Below, one piece after another: positions 56,529-64,000 of a stretch of 64,000 nt of DNA. The stretch lies in contig NZ_MVHF01000007.1 of assembly GCF_002086485.1 (NCBI RefSeq), positions 124,001 to 188,000 on the forward strand, in the 5' to 3' direction. The notes below the pieces were generated by a model. The model was not told where the DNA came from, searched no databases, and saw nothing but the letters and a program-made list of their open reading frames with translations. Every line of letters starts with the position of its first letter. Position 1 is the first letter of the stretch. Origin of the DNA: Mycobacterium aquaticum (GTDB lineage Bacteria; Actinomycetota; Actinomycetes; Mycobacteriales; Mycobacteriaceae). The position numbers and the translations under genes were made by a program.

Positions 56529-57139
56529 TCAGGATGGGGTGCTCAGCAACCCGAACGCAAACGTCGGTCCCAGCCCGCAACGCAGTGCCAGATGGATCCA
56601 CAGCAGGGCATACGGCTCCAATAGCCGCGCCAATGCGAGTTCGCCGATATCGATTGTCCGAAAACCCAATCACCAACAAGATCTCCGGTGCGCCGCTTTG
56701 CCGCGGCGTCGTCGCCGCAGATGAACATCACCGGCACGGAGGGCACCGGCGGGTGATCCATCATCGGCGCCCCGATTTGGTTCATGGCCTTGCAGACCAG
56801 TGCACCCGGCGCCCACTGCGCGACCAGCTCGGCGCCCGAGGTGTCGTGGCCCACCTCCAGTCCGCTGAAATCGGGGGTCAGCGGATTGGTGCAGTCGATG
56901 AGCACCTTGCCGGTCAGGTCGCCGCAATCGAGGATCGCCCGGCGGGTGGCTTGCCAGGGAGTGCACAGCGCGACGACGTCGGCCTGCTCGACGGCGCGGG
57001 CGTTCGTGGTGACAGCCGGCCCCAGGTCGGCGTATTTGTCGTCGTCGGGCGTCCGTACCCCGTAGCTCACGTCATGGGTGCGGGCCCACGCATTCCCCAG
57101 TGCCCGACCGACATTGCCTGCTCCGATGATCGCGATCAT
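56529..57139 (-). pseudogene. NADP oxidoreductase (F420-dependent-type fold), frameshifted
   Basis: From ATG at 57139 the protein has an NAD(P)-binding Rossmann start IAIIGAGNVGRALG and continues to about KRRTGDLVGD. There the frame changes: the expected C-terminus, GELALARLLEPYALLWIHLA and LRCGLGPTFAFGLL, is in another frame ending with TGA at 56529-56531, whereas the unbroken frame runs out of homology to 56543. One missing base near 56661-56667 explains this; adding it restores about 204 residues. It is divergent from an HxlR regulator, the usual arrangement. Confidence 0.8.
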
Positions 57140-57205
57140 GATGAGCGTTACGCTAGGTATCGGATGACTGACCGGCAATAACGCATTTCGAGGTGGGTTA
57201 CTGAG

Positions 57206-57559
57206 GTGGAGGTAAGTGGGCGCGCTGCGGCAACCACCGAGCCTCTCGATCTGTGTCCGGTCGAGACCACGCTCGCGGTGATCGGCGGCAAATGGAAGGC
57301 CGTGCTGATCTTCCACCTGATGCACGGTGGCACCCACAGGTTCGCCGAGTTGCGCCGCAAGGTCCCGGGGATCAGTGAACGGGTGCTCACGAGCCAGCTG
57401 CGCGAGTTGGTGCGCGACGGCGTGGTGCGGCGCGAGGTCTTTCCGGAGATTCCGCCGCGGGTCGAATATTCGCTGACCGAATACGGCGAGACCCTCCGCC
57501 CGGTCACCGACGCCATGTGCGCGTGGGGCAAGCGGCATCGATCGGGCCCTGCCGACTGA
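57206..57559 (+). CDS. HxlR family transcriptional regulator
   Basis: A 117-residue winged-helix regulator. LCPVETTLAVIGGKWKAVLI is the HxlR signature with its conserved cysteine, and ISERVLTSQLRELVRDGVVR is the recognition helix and wing. GTG at 57206. It is divergent from the NADP oxidoreductase gene and probably controls it. Confidence 0.92.
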   Translation: MEVSGRAAATTEPLDLCPVETTLAVIGGKWKAVLIFHLMHGGTHRFAELRRKVPGISERVLTSQLRELVRDGVVRREVFPEIPPRVEYSLTEYGETLRPVTDAMCAWGKRHRSGPAD

Positions 57560-57560
57560 A

Positions 57561-58172
57561 TTACGGCCTGGGGCGCAAGTTCTCGATTCCGAGGTCGAGC
57601 GCGGTCTCGAGGTATGAGATGTCGCCGGTGGCCAGCAGGATGCCGACGCCACCCTGGATTCCCGCCAGTAGTGCCGCCGATGCGCGGCCGGCGTCGATGC
57701 CCGCCGAGATCTTGCCCTGGGCCTGCATCGCGGTGATCCCTGCTGCGATGTCGTCATGCCAGCGCCGAACGAGCGTTGCCGTGACGGCTTGCGCACCCGG
57801 GGTGGTGCGCCCGATCTCCGACATCAGCACGCTCATCGGGCAGCTCTGGCCCTGTTGGCGGTAGCGATCGACGACGGCATCGCGCCAGCGCTGCCACGCC
57901 GCCCATGAGGTCAGTGCGCCGAGGTGCGGTTGCTGGTCGGCGAGCACCTGATCGGCCTCATGCGACGCGACGGCGAGCAGCAGCTGCTCCTTACCGCCCG
58001 GGAAGTAGTGGAACAGTTGGCTTTTGGATGTCTGCGTGCGGGCGCGGATGTCGTCGAGCGTGGTTTCGGCCACGCCGCGGCTGCGGATCTCGGCGGCGGC
58101 GCCCTCGATGATGCGCTGCCGGGTCGCTTCACCCTTGGCGGTAAATTTCTGGACTTGCAGGTCCATTTTCAT
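57561..58172 (-). CDS. TetR family regulator
   Basis: A 203-residue TetR protein. The helix-turn-helix is in residues 17-62, with TTLDDIRARTQTSKSQLFHY; the C-terminal domain contains a cysteine in QQGQSCPMSVLMSE found in the TetR_C_6-like group. It is divergent from an SDR gene. The 16-bp palindrome at 58184-58199 between them is the probable operator. ATG at 58172 (or 58166). Confidence 0.9.
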   Translation of the reverse strand: MKMDLQVQKFTAKGEATRQRIIEGAAAEIRSRGVAETTLDDIRARTQTSKSQLFHYFPGGKEQLLLAVASHEADQVLADQQPHLGALTSWAAWQRWRDAVVDRYRQQGQSCPMSVLMSEIGRTTPGAQAVTATLVRRWHDDIAAGITAMQAQGKISAGIDAGRASAALLAGIQGGVGILLATGDISYLETALDLGIENLRPRP

Positions 58173-58183
58173 GGCAGTACACC

Positions 58184-58199
58184 TGGACTCATGAGTCCA
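58184..58199. promoter_or_regulatory. 16-bp perfect palindrome over the SDR start codon
   Basis: TGGACTCATGAGTCCA is perfectly symmetrical and includes the ATG (58191-58193) of the SDR gene in its centre; it begins 12 bases upstream of the tetR start. A TetR dimer bound here would cover the start of both genes. Confidence 0.65.
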
Positions 58200-58955
58200 A
58201 AGAGTACGCGGTTGCAAGGTCGAACAACACTGGTCACAGGGTCCACCGGCGGGCTTGGCGTCGCCATCGCCAAGGCGTTGGCCGCCGAAGGCGCCTTCGT
58301 CGTCGTGAGTGGTCGCAACAAGGAACGAGGTGACGTCGTCGTCGCCGAGATCCGCGCCGCCGGAGGGCGGGCCGAGTTCGTCGCCGCTGATCTCGGCGCG
58401 GGGGCCGACGAGGTCCGCAGGCTGGCGCGTGAAGCCGCGGCGGCAGCCGGCGGGCAGATCGACATCCTGGTGAACAACGCGGCCGTGTGGGGCATGCCCG
58501 AGCCCACGGCCGAGGTGTCCGAGCGGGTCCTGCTGGAGTCCTACCGGGCCAACGTCATCGCTCCGTTCCTGCTGACCGGCGAACTGGCGGCGGCGATGGC
58601 CGAGCGCGGCACCGGCGCGGTGGTCAACATCGGATCGATCAACGGGCTGATCGGCGGAGATCAGTCGGCGCTGTACTCGTCGACCAAGGCGGCCGTGCAC
58701 TCGCTGACCAAGTCGTGGGCGGTGGAGTACGGCCCGCGCGGGGTGCGGGTGAACGCCGTCGCGCCAGGGCCCATCGCCACCGAGCGGGTTGTCGACATCG
58801 CCGATGAACTGGCCCCGGTGCTGGCCCGCATCCCGTCCCGACGGATGAGCACGCCCGAGGAGGTCGCGGCCGCGGTCGTGTTCCTGGCTGCCGACGACGC
58901 CGCCAACATTCACGGTGCGGTCCTCAGTGTCGACGGTGGCTGGGCAGCCGTTTAA
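58191..58955 (+). CDS. Short-chain dehydrogenase/reductase
   Basis: A 254-residue classical SDR. TGSTGGLG is the cofactor motif, NNAAVWG the next conserved site, INIGSINGLI-like (VVNIGSINGL) the serine and YSSTKAAVHS the Tyr-Lys. ATG at 58191 lies in the palindrome. The partner gene is a divergent TetR repressor; expression probably needs an inducer. Substrate unknown. Confidence 0.9.
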   Translation: MSPKSTRLQGRTTLVTGSTGGLGVAIAKALAAEGAFVVVSGRNKERGDVVVAEIRAAGGRAEFVAADLGAGADEVRRLAREAAAAAGGQIDILVNNAAVWGMPEPTAEVSERVLLESYRANVIAPFLLTGELAAAMAERGTGAVVNIGSINGLIGGDQSALYSSTKAAVHSLTKSWAVEYGPRGVRVNAVAPGPIATERVVDIADELAPVLARIPSRRMSTPEEVAAAVVFLAADDAANIHGAVLSVDGGWAAV

Positions 58956-58976
58956 CAGATGACCTAGATTCTGTTA
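58953..58976. promoter_or_regulatory. Inverted repeat and -10 box upstream of doxX-like gene
   Basis: TAACAGA (58953-58959) and TCTGTTA (58970-58976) are inverted copies 10 bases apart; the left arm includes the SDR stop codon. TAGATT at 58965-58970 stands seven bases before the ATG, the leaderless pattern. Confidence 0.5.
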
Positions 58977-58977
58977 C

Positions 58978-59499
58978 ATGGCTGCTGACGTTGCGATCCT
59001 GATTCTGCGGGTGGTTCTCGGGCTGACCATGGCCGCCCACGGCTACAACAAGTTCTTCGGCGGGGGCCGGATCGCCGGCACTGCGCGATGGTTCGAGAGC
59101 ATCGGCATGAAGCCGGGCACCTTCCACGCCCGGGTCGCGGCCAGTACGGAACTGGCCGCGGGCCTCGGCTTGGCGGTCGGTCTGCTGACGCCCGTGCCCG
59201 CGGCCGGGTTCGTCGCGCTCATGCTGGTTGCGGCGTGGACCGTGCACCGGCACAACGGGTTCTTCATCGTGAAGGAGGGTTGGGAGTACAACCTGATCCT
59301 CGCGGTGACCGCGGTCGCGATCGCAGGCACCGGCGCCGGGCGCTACAGCCTGGACTACGCCCTGTTCCACACTTCAGGCTTGTATCACCTACTGCACGGA
59401 TGGTGTGGGCTGGCCATCGCGGTGGTGCTCGGGTTGGCCGGCGGCATCGGCCAATTGGTGATCTTCTTCCGTCCGCCGGTCAAGGCCGGCAGCGCCTAG
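58978..59499 (+). CDS. DoxX family membrane protein
   Basis: A 173-residue protein with four membrane helices: ADVAILILRVVLGLTMAAHG, then TELAAGLGLAVGLLTPV, an internal pair and a C-terminal helix AIAVVLGLAGGIGQLVIFF. RVVLGLTMAAHGYNKFFGGG is the DoxX signature. In mycobacteria DoxX takes part in a membrane oxidoreductase complex against oxidative stress. ATG at 58978. Confidence 0.85.
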   Translation: MAADVAILILRVVLGLTMAAHGYNKFFGGGRIAGTARWFESIGMKPGTFHARVAASTELAAGLGLAVGLLTPVPAAGFVALMLVAAWTVHRHNGFFIVKEGWEYNLILAVTAVAIAGTGAGRYSLDYALFHTSGLYHLLHGWCGLAIAVVLGLAGGIGQLVIFFRPPVKAGSA

Positions 59500-59507
59500 C
59501 GCCCACG

Positions 59508-59554
59508 CTACGGTTTCTGCTGCATTTCCCGCGTTTTCGCGCCAAAAACCGTAG
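59508..59554. terminator. Stem-loop after the doxX-like gene
   Basis: CTACGGTTT (59508-59516) and AAACCGTAG (59546-59554) can pair around a 29-base loop that itself contains CGCG-TTTT-CGCG. It lies after the doxX-like stop and before a new promoter, so a terminator is likely. Confidence 0.45.
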
Positions 59555-59569
59555 TTTCGGCGTTGGTGG

Positions 59570-59589
59570 GACTAGAACACGTTCTAGTC
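59570..59589. promoter_or_regulatory. KstR operator upstream of the DUF3556 gene
   Basis: GACTAGAACACGTTCTAGTC is a 9-bp perfect inverted repeat around AC and matches the full KstR motif. It overlaps TAGTCT (59585-59590), a -10 hexamer seven bases before the ATG at 59598, so binding would block transcription. Confidence 0.85.
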
Positions 59590-59597
59590 TTGCGGGC

Positions 59598-61328
59598 ATG
59601 GGATTTCTCAAACAGGACACCCCACAGATCGACTTCGAGCAGTGGAGCAAGGGCACGCGGGCGGAGAAGATCGTTCCGATGGCCCGGCACTGGGCTGAGG
59701 TCGGCTTCGGCACGCCGGTCGCACTGCATCTGTTCTACGTCGCGAAGATCGCCGCCTACATCCTGGTGGCCTGGTTGATCGCACTCGGCACCGACGGCAT
59801 CAACGGCTTCACCAATGTCGCGCACTGGTATGCCGAACCGATCGTGTACCAGAAGACCGTGTTCTTCACGATGCTGTTCGAGGTAGTCGGGTTCGGCTGC
59901 GGCTTCGGGCCGTTGAACAACCGGTTCTTCCCGCCGATGGGCTCGGCGCTGTACTGGTTGCGCCCCAAGACCATTCGGCTTCCGCCGTGGCCCAACCGGA
60001 TCCCGCTCACCGCAGGCGACAGCCGCACGCCGCTCGATGTGCTGCTCTACGCCGCCCTCCTCGTCGCGCTGCTGGTGGCGCTGTTCTCGCAGGGCACCGG
60101 CCCCATCCCGGCGCTCGGCACCGAGATCGGTGTGCTGCCGGTCTGGCAGACCGCGACCATCGTCGGCCTCCTCGCCGTGGCCGGTTTGCGGGACAAGGTG
60201 ATCTTCCTGGCCGCCCGCGGTGAGGTGTACGGCTCGCTGGCGGTGTGCTTCCTGTTCACCGGCGCCGACATCGTCATCGCCGCCAAACTGGTCTGCCTGG
60301 TGATCTGGTTGGGCGCGGCCACCTCCAAGCTCAACAAGCACTTCCCGTTCGTCATCTCGACGATGATGAGCAACAACCCGGTGTTCCGTCCGCGGTGGAT
60401 CAAGCGCAGGTTCTTCGAGCACTTCCCCGACGATCTGCGGCCGGGCCTGTTGTCGCGGTGGCTCGCGCCTTTCAGTACGGCGATCGAGGGCCTGGTGCCG
60501 TTGGTGTTGTTCTTCTCCGGTGGCGGCTGGCCGACGTACGTCGCGGCCTTCGTCATGCTGTGCTTCCACTTCGGCATCCTGTCCTCGATCCCGATGGGGG
60601 TGCCGCTGGAATGGAACGTCTTCATGATGTTCTCGGTACTGGCCCTGTTCGTCGGCCACGCCGGCATCGGGCTCGGTGACCTCGCGAGTCCCTGGCCGAT
60701 CGTGCTGTTCGCCGTCGTCGCAGGCACCGTGGCGCTGGGAAACCTGTTCCCGCGCAAGGTGTCTTTCCTGCCAGGCATGCGGTACTACGCGGGCAACTGG
60801 GACACGTCGCTGTGGTGCATCAAAGGATCGGCCGACGAGAAGATCGGCAAGGGCATCGTCGCGATCGCCAGCATGCCCGCCGCGCAGCTGGAGCGGTTCT
60901 ACGGCAGCAAGGAAGCCGCGCAGATCCCGCTGTACATGGGATATGCCTTCCGCGCGTTCAACACTCACGGCCGTGCGCTGTTCACTCTGGCTCACCGCGC
61001 GATGGCCGGGCACAACGAGGACGACTACACCCTCACCGACGGTGAGCGCATCGTCAGCACCGCCATCGGCTGGAACTTCGGCGACGGGCACATGAGCAAC
61101 GAGCAATTGGTTGCCGCACTGCAGAAGCGGTGCGGCTTCGAGCCGGGCGAGGTTCGCATCGTCATGCTCGATGCGCAACCCATCCACCGGCAGACGCAGC
61201 GGTACCGACTGGTCGACGCCGCGACGGGCGAGTTCGAGAGCGGATATGTCAACGTCGCCGACATGGTGACCCGCCAGCCATGGGCCGACGACGTGCCCGT
61301 GCACATCGATCGACATGACTCCGCCTGA
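59598..61328 (+). CDS. DUF3556 multi-pass membrane protein
   Basis: A 576-residue protein of the actinobacterial DUF3556 family. It starts MGFLKQDTPQIDFEQW and has about nine or ten membrane helices in residues 45-390, followed by a soluble C-terminal domain (about 400-576) with SMPAAQLERFYGSKEAAQIP. The perfect KstR operator just upstream places it in cholesterol/lipid catabolism; its biochemical role is unknown. Confidence 0.87.
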   Translation: MGFLKQDTPQIDFEQWSKGTRAEKIVPMARHWAEVGFGTPVALHLFYVAKIAAYILVAWLIALGTDGINGFTNVAHWYAEPIVYQKTVFFTMLFEVVGFGCGFGPLNNRFFPPMGSALYWLRPKTIRLPPWPNRIPLTAGDSRTPLDVLLYAALLVALLVALFSQGTGPIPALGTEIGVLPVWQTATIVGLLAVAGLRDKVIFLAARGEVYGSLAVCFLFTGADIVIAAKLVCLVIWLGAATSKLNKHFPFVISTMMSNNPVFRPRWIKRRFFEHFPDDLRPGLLSRWLAPFSTAIEGLVPLVLFFSGGGWPTYVAAFVMLCFHFGILSSIPMGVPLEWNVFMMFSVLALFVGHAGIGLGDLASPWPIVLFAVVAGTVALGNLFPRKVSFLPGMRYYAGNWDTSLWCIKGSADEKIGKGIVAIASMPAAQLERFYGSKEAAQIPLYMGYAFRAFNTHGRALFTLAHRAMAGHNEDDYTLTDGERIVSTAIGWNFGDGHMSNEQLVAALQKRCGFEPGEVRIVMLDAQPIHRQTQRYRLVDAATGEFESGYVNVADMVTRQPWADDVPVHIDRHDSA

Positions 61329-61695
61329 GCCCGTTGCGGTCTGGCGCGACGAGACCGGCCGGCTCATGAGTGACCTCGGCGCTGTGGACACGGGATGTCA
61401 CGCCACCGTGCGGGCGGGCCACTGTGCGCAGCGTCGGCAGTGCGTCCTGGTGCACCGGCCGCCGGGGCCGCGACTGCTGTTCGGCGAGTTGATGTCCGAA
61501 CTCGACGACGAGGCCGGGATCTACCTGGAGACCCACGCAAAACTCATTGCGGCCGACATGATCTCGATCAGTGTGGACCATGTGGGCGCCGGCGGCCCGC
61601 CGGGCAGCTGGCGCTACCGGCTGCTGCCGATGCGATGGAAGACCGCCGACGGCTGGCGGGATACCGCTGCGCGGCTGGCGGTCTGGCCGGATTGA
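61315..61695 (+). CDS. Hypothetical protein overlapping the DUF3556 gene
   Basis: A 126-residue protein whose ATG lies 14 bases inside the DUF3556 gene, so it is presumably translated from the same KstR-controlled transcript. It has three cysteines near the middle (GCHATVRAGHCAQRRQCV) and a mixed alpha/beta pattern, but no domain I recognise. Confidence 0.6.
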   Translation: MTPPEPVAVWRDETGRLMSDLGAVDTGCHATVRAGHCAQRRQCVLVHRPPGPRLLFGELMSELDDEAGIYLETHAKLIAADMISISVDHVGAGGPPGSWRYRLLPMRWKTADGWRDTAARLAVWPD

Positions 61696-61703
61696 GCCGG
61701 GGC

Positions 61704-62495
61704 TCAGCGCATGACGTCGCGGACCTTGACGCTCTCGATGTCCTTGAGCATGAGGATGCGCGCGGTGTCCAGATGCTTGCGCCAGTGCGCCTCGGCGGCA
61801 TCGCCGTCGCCGGAGCGGATCAGCTGAATCAGCTTGCGGTAGGAGCGCATCAGCTTGTCGTAGTCGTTCTTGGCGACCGGGCGGCGCTCCTTGAACAGGA
61901 AGGCGTGGTGCCGCACCGTGATCTCGTGCAGCATGCCGGCGATGATGCCCAACGTGGCGTTGCCCGACAGTTCCACCACCCGGCGGTGAAAATCTCCGGT
62001 GGTCTCGGCCAGCCGGTCTGACTGGTAGTCCTTCGGGATGTGCTCGTCGAGCATATGTTCCAGTTCGGCGAAGGCCTCTTCGTCACCCTTCTCGGCGAGC
62101 AGTCGTGCGGCCATCGGCTCGATCGCCGCACGTCCGACCAGCAGATCGGCGATGTCGGCGCCGGAGAGCTCGAGCAGCAGCCCGGCCGGTCGCGCGACGA
62201 TCTCGGGGCCCGGCACCCGGACCCGGGCGCCGGTGCGGGAGCCGCGCCGCACCTCGACCAGCCGCTCGGATTCCAGCACGCGCACCGCCTCGCGCAACGT
62301 GGGCCTGCTGACGCCGAAGTGCTCCATGAGCTCGGCTTCGTTGGGCAGGAAGTCGCCCTCCCTGAGCTGGCCGTCGACGACCATGCGGCGCAGGGTGCCC
62401 GCCACGAGCTCGGCGGTCTTCGGGGAGCGAACCGGGGTGTGCGGCGTGATCGAGTCCGGCCCGATCATCGGCGCCAGGGGTGTACTTCCAGCCAC
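61704..62495 (-). CDS. GntR/FadR family regulator (FCD domain)
   Basis: A 263-residue regulator. The winged helix spans about 27-95, with LPNEAELMEHFGVSRPTLRE, and the FCD ligand-binding domain follows with metal-binding His residues in FHRRVVELSGN and MLHEITVRHH. FadR-type regulators sense acyl-CoA or small acids. It is divergent from a thiolase gene with a FadR-like dyad in the gap, so it probably controls that beta-oxidation operon. Confidence 0.9.
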   Translation of the reverse strand: MAGSTPLAPMIGPDSITPHTPVRSPKTAELVAGTLRRMVVDGQLREGDFLPNEAELMEHFGVSRPTLREAVRVLESERLVEVRRGSRTGARVRVPGPEIVARPAGLLLELSGADIADLLVGRAAIEPMAARLLAEKGDEEAFAELEHMLDEHIPKDYQSDRLAETTGDFHRRVVELSGNATLGIIAGMLHEITVRHHAFLFKERRPVAKNDYDKLMRSYRKLIQLIRSGDGDAAEAHWRKHLDTARILMLKDIESVKVRDVMR

Positions 62496-62648
62496 AACGG
62501 TCTCCTGCTAACTCTCCCGGTAATACTGAACGACCCGGCCGCTGCGGCTAGGTGTACAACTCAGTAAACCATGTGAAGCCCGGCAGCCGCGGCAAACGGA
62601 GCAATCACCGTACCCGAAACCCCAGGGTAGGGCCGTCTACCAACCAGT

Positions 62649-62667
62649 AGGTTGACCTAGTAAACCT
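62649..62667. promoter_or_regulatory. Candidate GntR operator upstream of the thiolase gene
   Basis: The 19-mer AGGTTGACCTAGTAAACCT is an imperfect palindrome of the form AGGTTnACnnnGTnAACCT, overlapping CAACC-AGTA-GGTTG at 62641-62654. It lies between the divergent GntR and thiolase genes. The rest of the 239-base gap shows a second AGTAAACC at about 62563. Confidence 0.5.
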
Positions 62668-62734
62668 TCTGTTCTACGTTCACTTGTAATGCAGAGTCTG
62701 TGTCAACGCCAACCCATCTTCGAAGGAGAAGTCC

Positions 62735-63883
62735 ATGGCTGAAGCTGTCATCGTGGAGGCGGTGCGCTCTCCGGTCGGCAAGCGCAACGGCGCGCTGTCG
62801 GGGGTGCACCCCGCGGAACTCTCCGCGCAGGTGCTCAATGCGCTGGTGGAGCGTGCCGGCGTCGATCCCGCTCTTGTCGATGACGTCATCTGGGGCTGTG
62901 TCATGCAGGCCGGTGAGCAGGCGCTCGACATCGCGCGGACCGCGGTGCTGGCGGCCGGGTGGCCCGAGACCGTCCCCGGCGTCACCGTGGATCGCCAATG
63001 TGGTTCCAGTCAGCAGTCGCTGCACTTCGCCGTCGCCGGGGTGATCGCCGGGCACTACGACGTCGTCGTCGCGGGTGGCGTCGAGTCCATGTCGCGCACG
63101 CCGATGGGTTCCTCGCTGGCCAACGGCGGGCATCCCTATCCCGAGGCGTTCCAGGCCCGCTACGACCACAAGACCCCCAATCAGGGCATCGGCGCCGAGA
63201 TGATCGCCGAGCAGTGGGGTCTTTCGCGGACCCAGCTCGACGAGTTCTCGCTACGATCGCATGAAAAGGCTGCCGCTGCACAGGATTCCGGCGCGTTCAA
63301 AGATCAGATCGTGGCGATCAAGGACCAGGAAGGCGGCATCGTCCTGGAGGACGGCGGCATCCGCCGAGGCGGCACGGTCGAGTCCATGGCCGCCATCAAG
63401 CCGGCATTCAAAGAGGACGGCGTGATCCACGCCGGCAACTCGAGCCAGATCTCCGACGGGTCGGCGGCGCTGCTGGTCATGTCAGCCGACAAGGCGAAAG
63501 AGCTGGGGCTCAAGCCGATTGCCAAGGTGCACACCGCAGTGCTCGCCGGTGCCGACCCGGTCATCATGTTGACCGCGCCCATCCCCGCCACCGAGAAGGC
63601 GCTCAAGAAATCCGGCCTGAGCGTCGATGAGATCGGAGCATTCGAGGTCAACGAGGCATTCGCCCCGGTGCCGCTGGCATGGCTCAAAGAGATCGGCGCC
63701 GACGAGAACCGCCTGAACCCCAACGGCGGGGCCATCGCACTCGGCCACCCGCTCGGCGGATCCGGCGCCCGCATTCTCACCACTCTCGTGCACCACATGC
63801 GGGACAACAACATTCAGTACGGCCTGCAGACCATGTGCGAGGGCGGCGGCCAGGCCAACGCGACCATCCTGGAGCTCCTGTGA
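62735..63883 (+). CDS. Acetyl-CoA C-acyltransferase (thiolase)
   Basis: A 382-residue thiolase. The nucleophilic cysteine is in VDRQCGSSQQSLHFAV, the histidine in NGGAIALGHPLGGSGARI and the second cysteine in MCEGGGQANATI. Such enzymes cleave 3-ketoacyl-CoA in beta-oxidation; FadA-type members degrade fatty acid or steroid side chains. ATG at 62735 follows GAAGGAG. The next gene overlaps by four bases and is a crotonase, giving two consecutive beta-oxidation activities. Confidence 0.93.
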   Translation: MAEAVIVEAVRSPVGKRNGALSGVHPAELSAQVLNALVERAGVDPALVDDVIWGCVMQAGEQALDIARTAVLAAGWPETVPGVTVDRQCGSSQQSLHFAVAGVIAGHYDVVVAGGVESMSRTPMGSSLANGGHPYPEAFQARYDHKTPNQGIGAEMIAEQWGLSRTQLDEFSLRSHEKAAAAQDSGAFKDQIVAIKDQEGGIVLEDGGIRRGGTVESMAAIKPAFKEDGVIHAGNSSQISDGSAALLVMSADKAKELGLKPIAKVHTAVLAGADPVIMLTAPIPATEKALKKSGLSVDEIGAFEVNEAFAPVPLAWLKEIGADENRLNPNGGAIALGHPLGGSGARILTTLVHHMRDNNIQYGLQTMCEGGGQANATILELL

Positions 63884-64000
63884 CCGACCAACCCGGCGCG
63901 ATTGTCGAAAAGCGCGGTAACGTCCTGCTCATCACCATCAACCGGCCCGAGGCCCGCAACGCGGTCAATTCCGCGGTGAGCATCGCCGTAGGCGACGCGC
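63880..64000 (+). CDS. Enoyl-CoA hydratase/isomerase (crotonase) family, partial
   Basis: GTG at 63880 overlaps the thiolase stop by four bases (GTGA). The 40 codons in the window read up to LLITINRPEARNAVNSAVS, the N-terminal crotonase signature. The rest lies beyond the window. It should hydrate or isomerise enoyl-CoA in the same pathway as the thiolase. Confidence 0.88.
   Translation, partial: MTDQPGAIVEKRGNVLLITINRPEARNAVNSAVSIAVGDA

Noticed and set aside
59508..61391. A 627-codon open frame on the minus strand opposite the DUF3556 gene
   Set aside because: Its product is rich in His, Arg, Asp and Gln with no domain, as expected for the antisense of a high-GC membrane protein gene that has a clear family assignment.

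Overview
The window is a high-GC actinobacterial chromosome segment, almost certainly from a fast-growing mycobacterium (Mycolicibacterium). From 2.6 to 36.2 kb the gene order follows the M. tuberculosis block from coaA (Rv1092c) to ychF (Rv1112): coaA, glyA, desA2, phoH2, a polysaccharide deacetylase, fum, glpX, a DUF4245 gene, an AI-2E family permease, 3beta-HSD, xseB/xseA, the Rv1109c homologue, ispH, the Rv1111c homologue and ychF. Many genes have a TANNNT hexamer 6-7 nt before the ATG/GTG, the mycobacterial leaderless-promoter signature, which fixes several starts. These comparisons are from memory of the families; no search was run.

Layout. 0-10.6 kb: end of a Z-prenyl synthase gene, membrane proteins, coaA, a long-form glyA, desA2, the phoAT-phoH2 pair and a polysaccharide deacetylase. 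10.6-14.5 kb: a compact hypoxia module (Acg-type nitroreductase, DevR/DosR, DevS and, convergent, ferredoxin FdxA) with DevR-box-like sites in front of the nitroreductase and fdxA. 14.5-24.2 kb: fum-glpX, DUF4245, dienelactone hydrolase, AI-2E permease, a KstR-box-preceded epimerase/SDR operon, and a P450 with a divergent TetR. 24.2-29.1 kb: a four-gene operon of two paralogous type I sulfatases, a HAD phosphatase and the formylglycine-generating enzyme that matures such sulfatases. 29.2-36.2 kb: DUF1876 protein, KstR-box-preceded 3beta-HSD carrying a 27-bp tandem repeat, exonuclease VII, ispH and ychF.

36.2-46.4 kb is an accessory stretch: a RelBE pair whose toxin lacks a normal start codon, a decayed SnoaL-like gene with an intact paralogue 4 kb away, a beta-lactamase-fold hydrolase carrying three Cys-rich repeats, small enzymes, a SigL-like ECF sigma factor, a YiiX-like protein and a class III cyclase. 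46.5-57.6 kb holds a frameshifted PAS-ANTAR gene, a 978-residue kinase/class-III-aminotransferase fusion, two Mce-associated membrane proteins in an operon with an epoxide-hydrolase-like enzyme and a WS/DGAT-like acyltransferase, a DUF899 protein, a DinB-fold gene behind paired dyads, and a frameshifted NADP oxidoreductase beside an HxlR regulator. 57.6-64 kb holds TetR/SDR, DoxX, a KstR-operator DUF3556 membrane protein, a GntR/FadR regulator, a thiolase and the start of a crotonase.

Themes: lipid and sterol metabolism (three KstR-like boxes), hypoxia response, sulfate ester cleavage, and several single-gene decay events. No tRNA, rRNA, CRISPR array or insertion sequence was seen.
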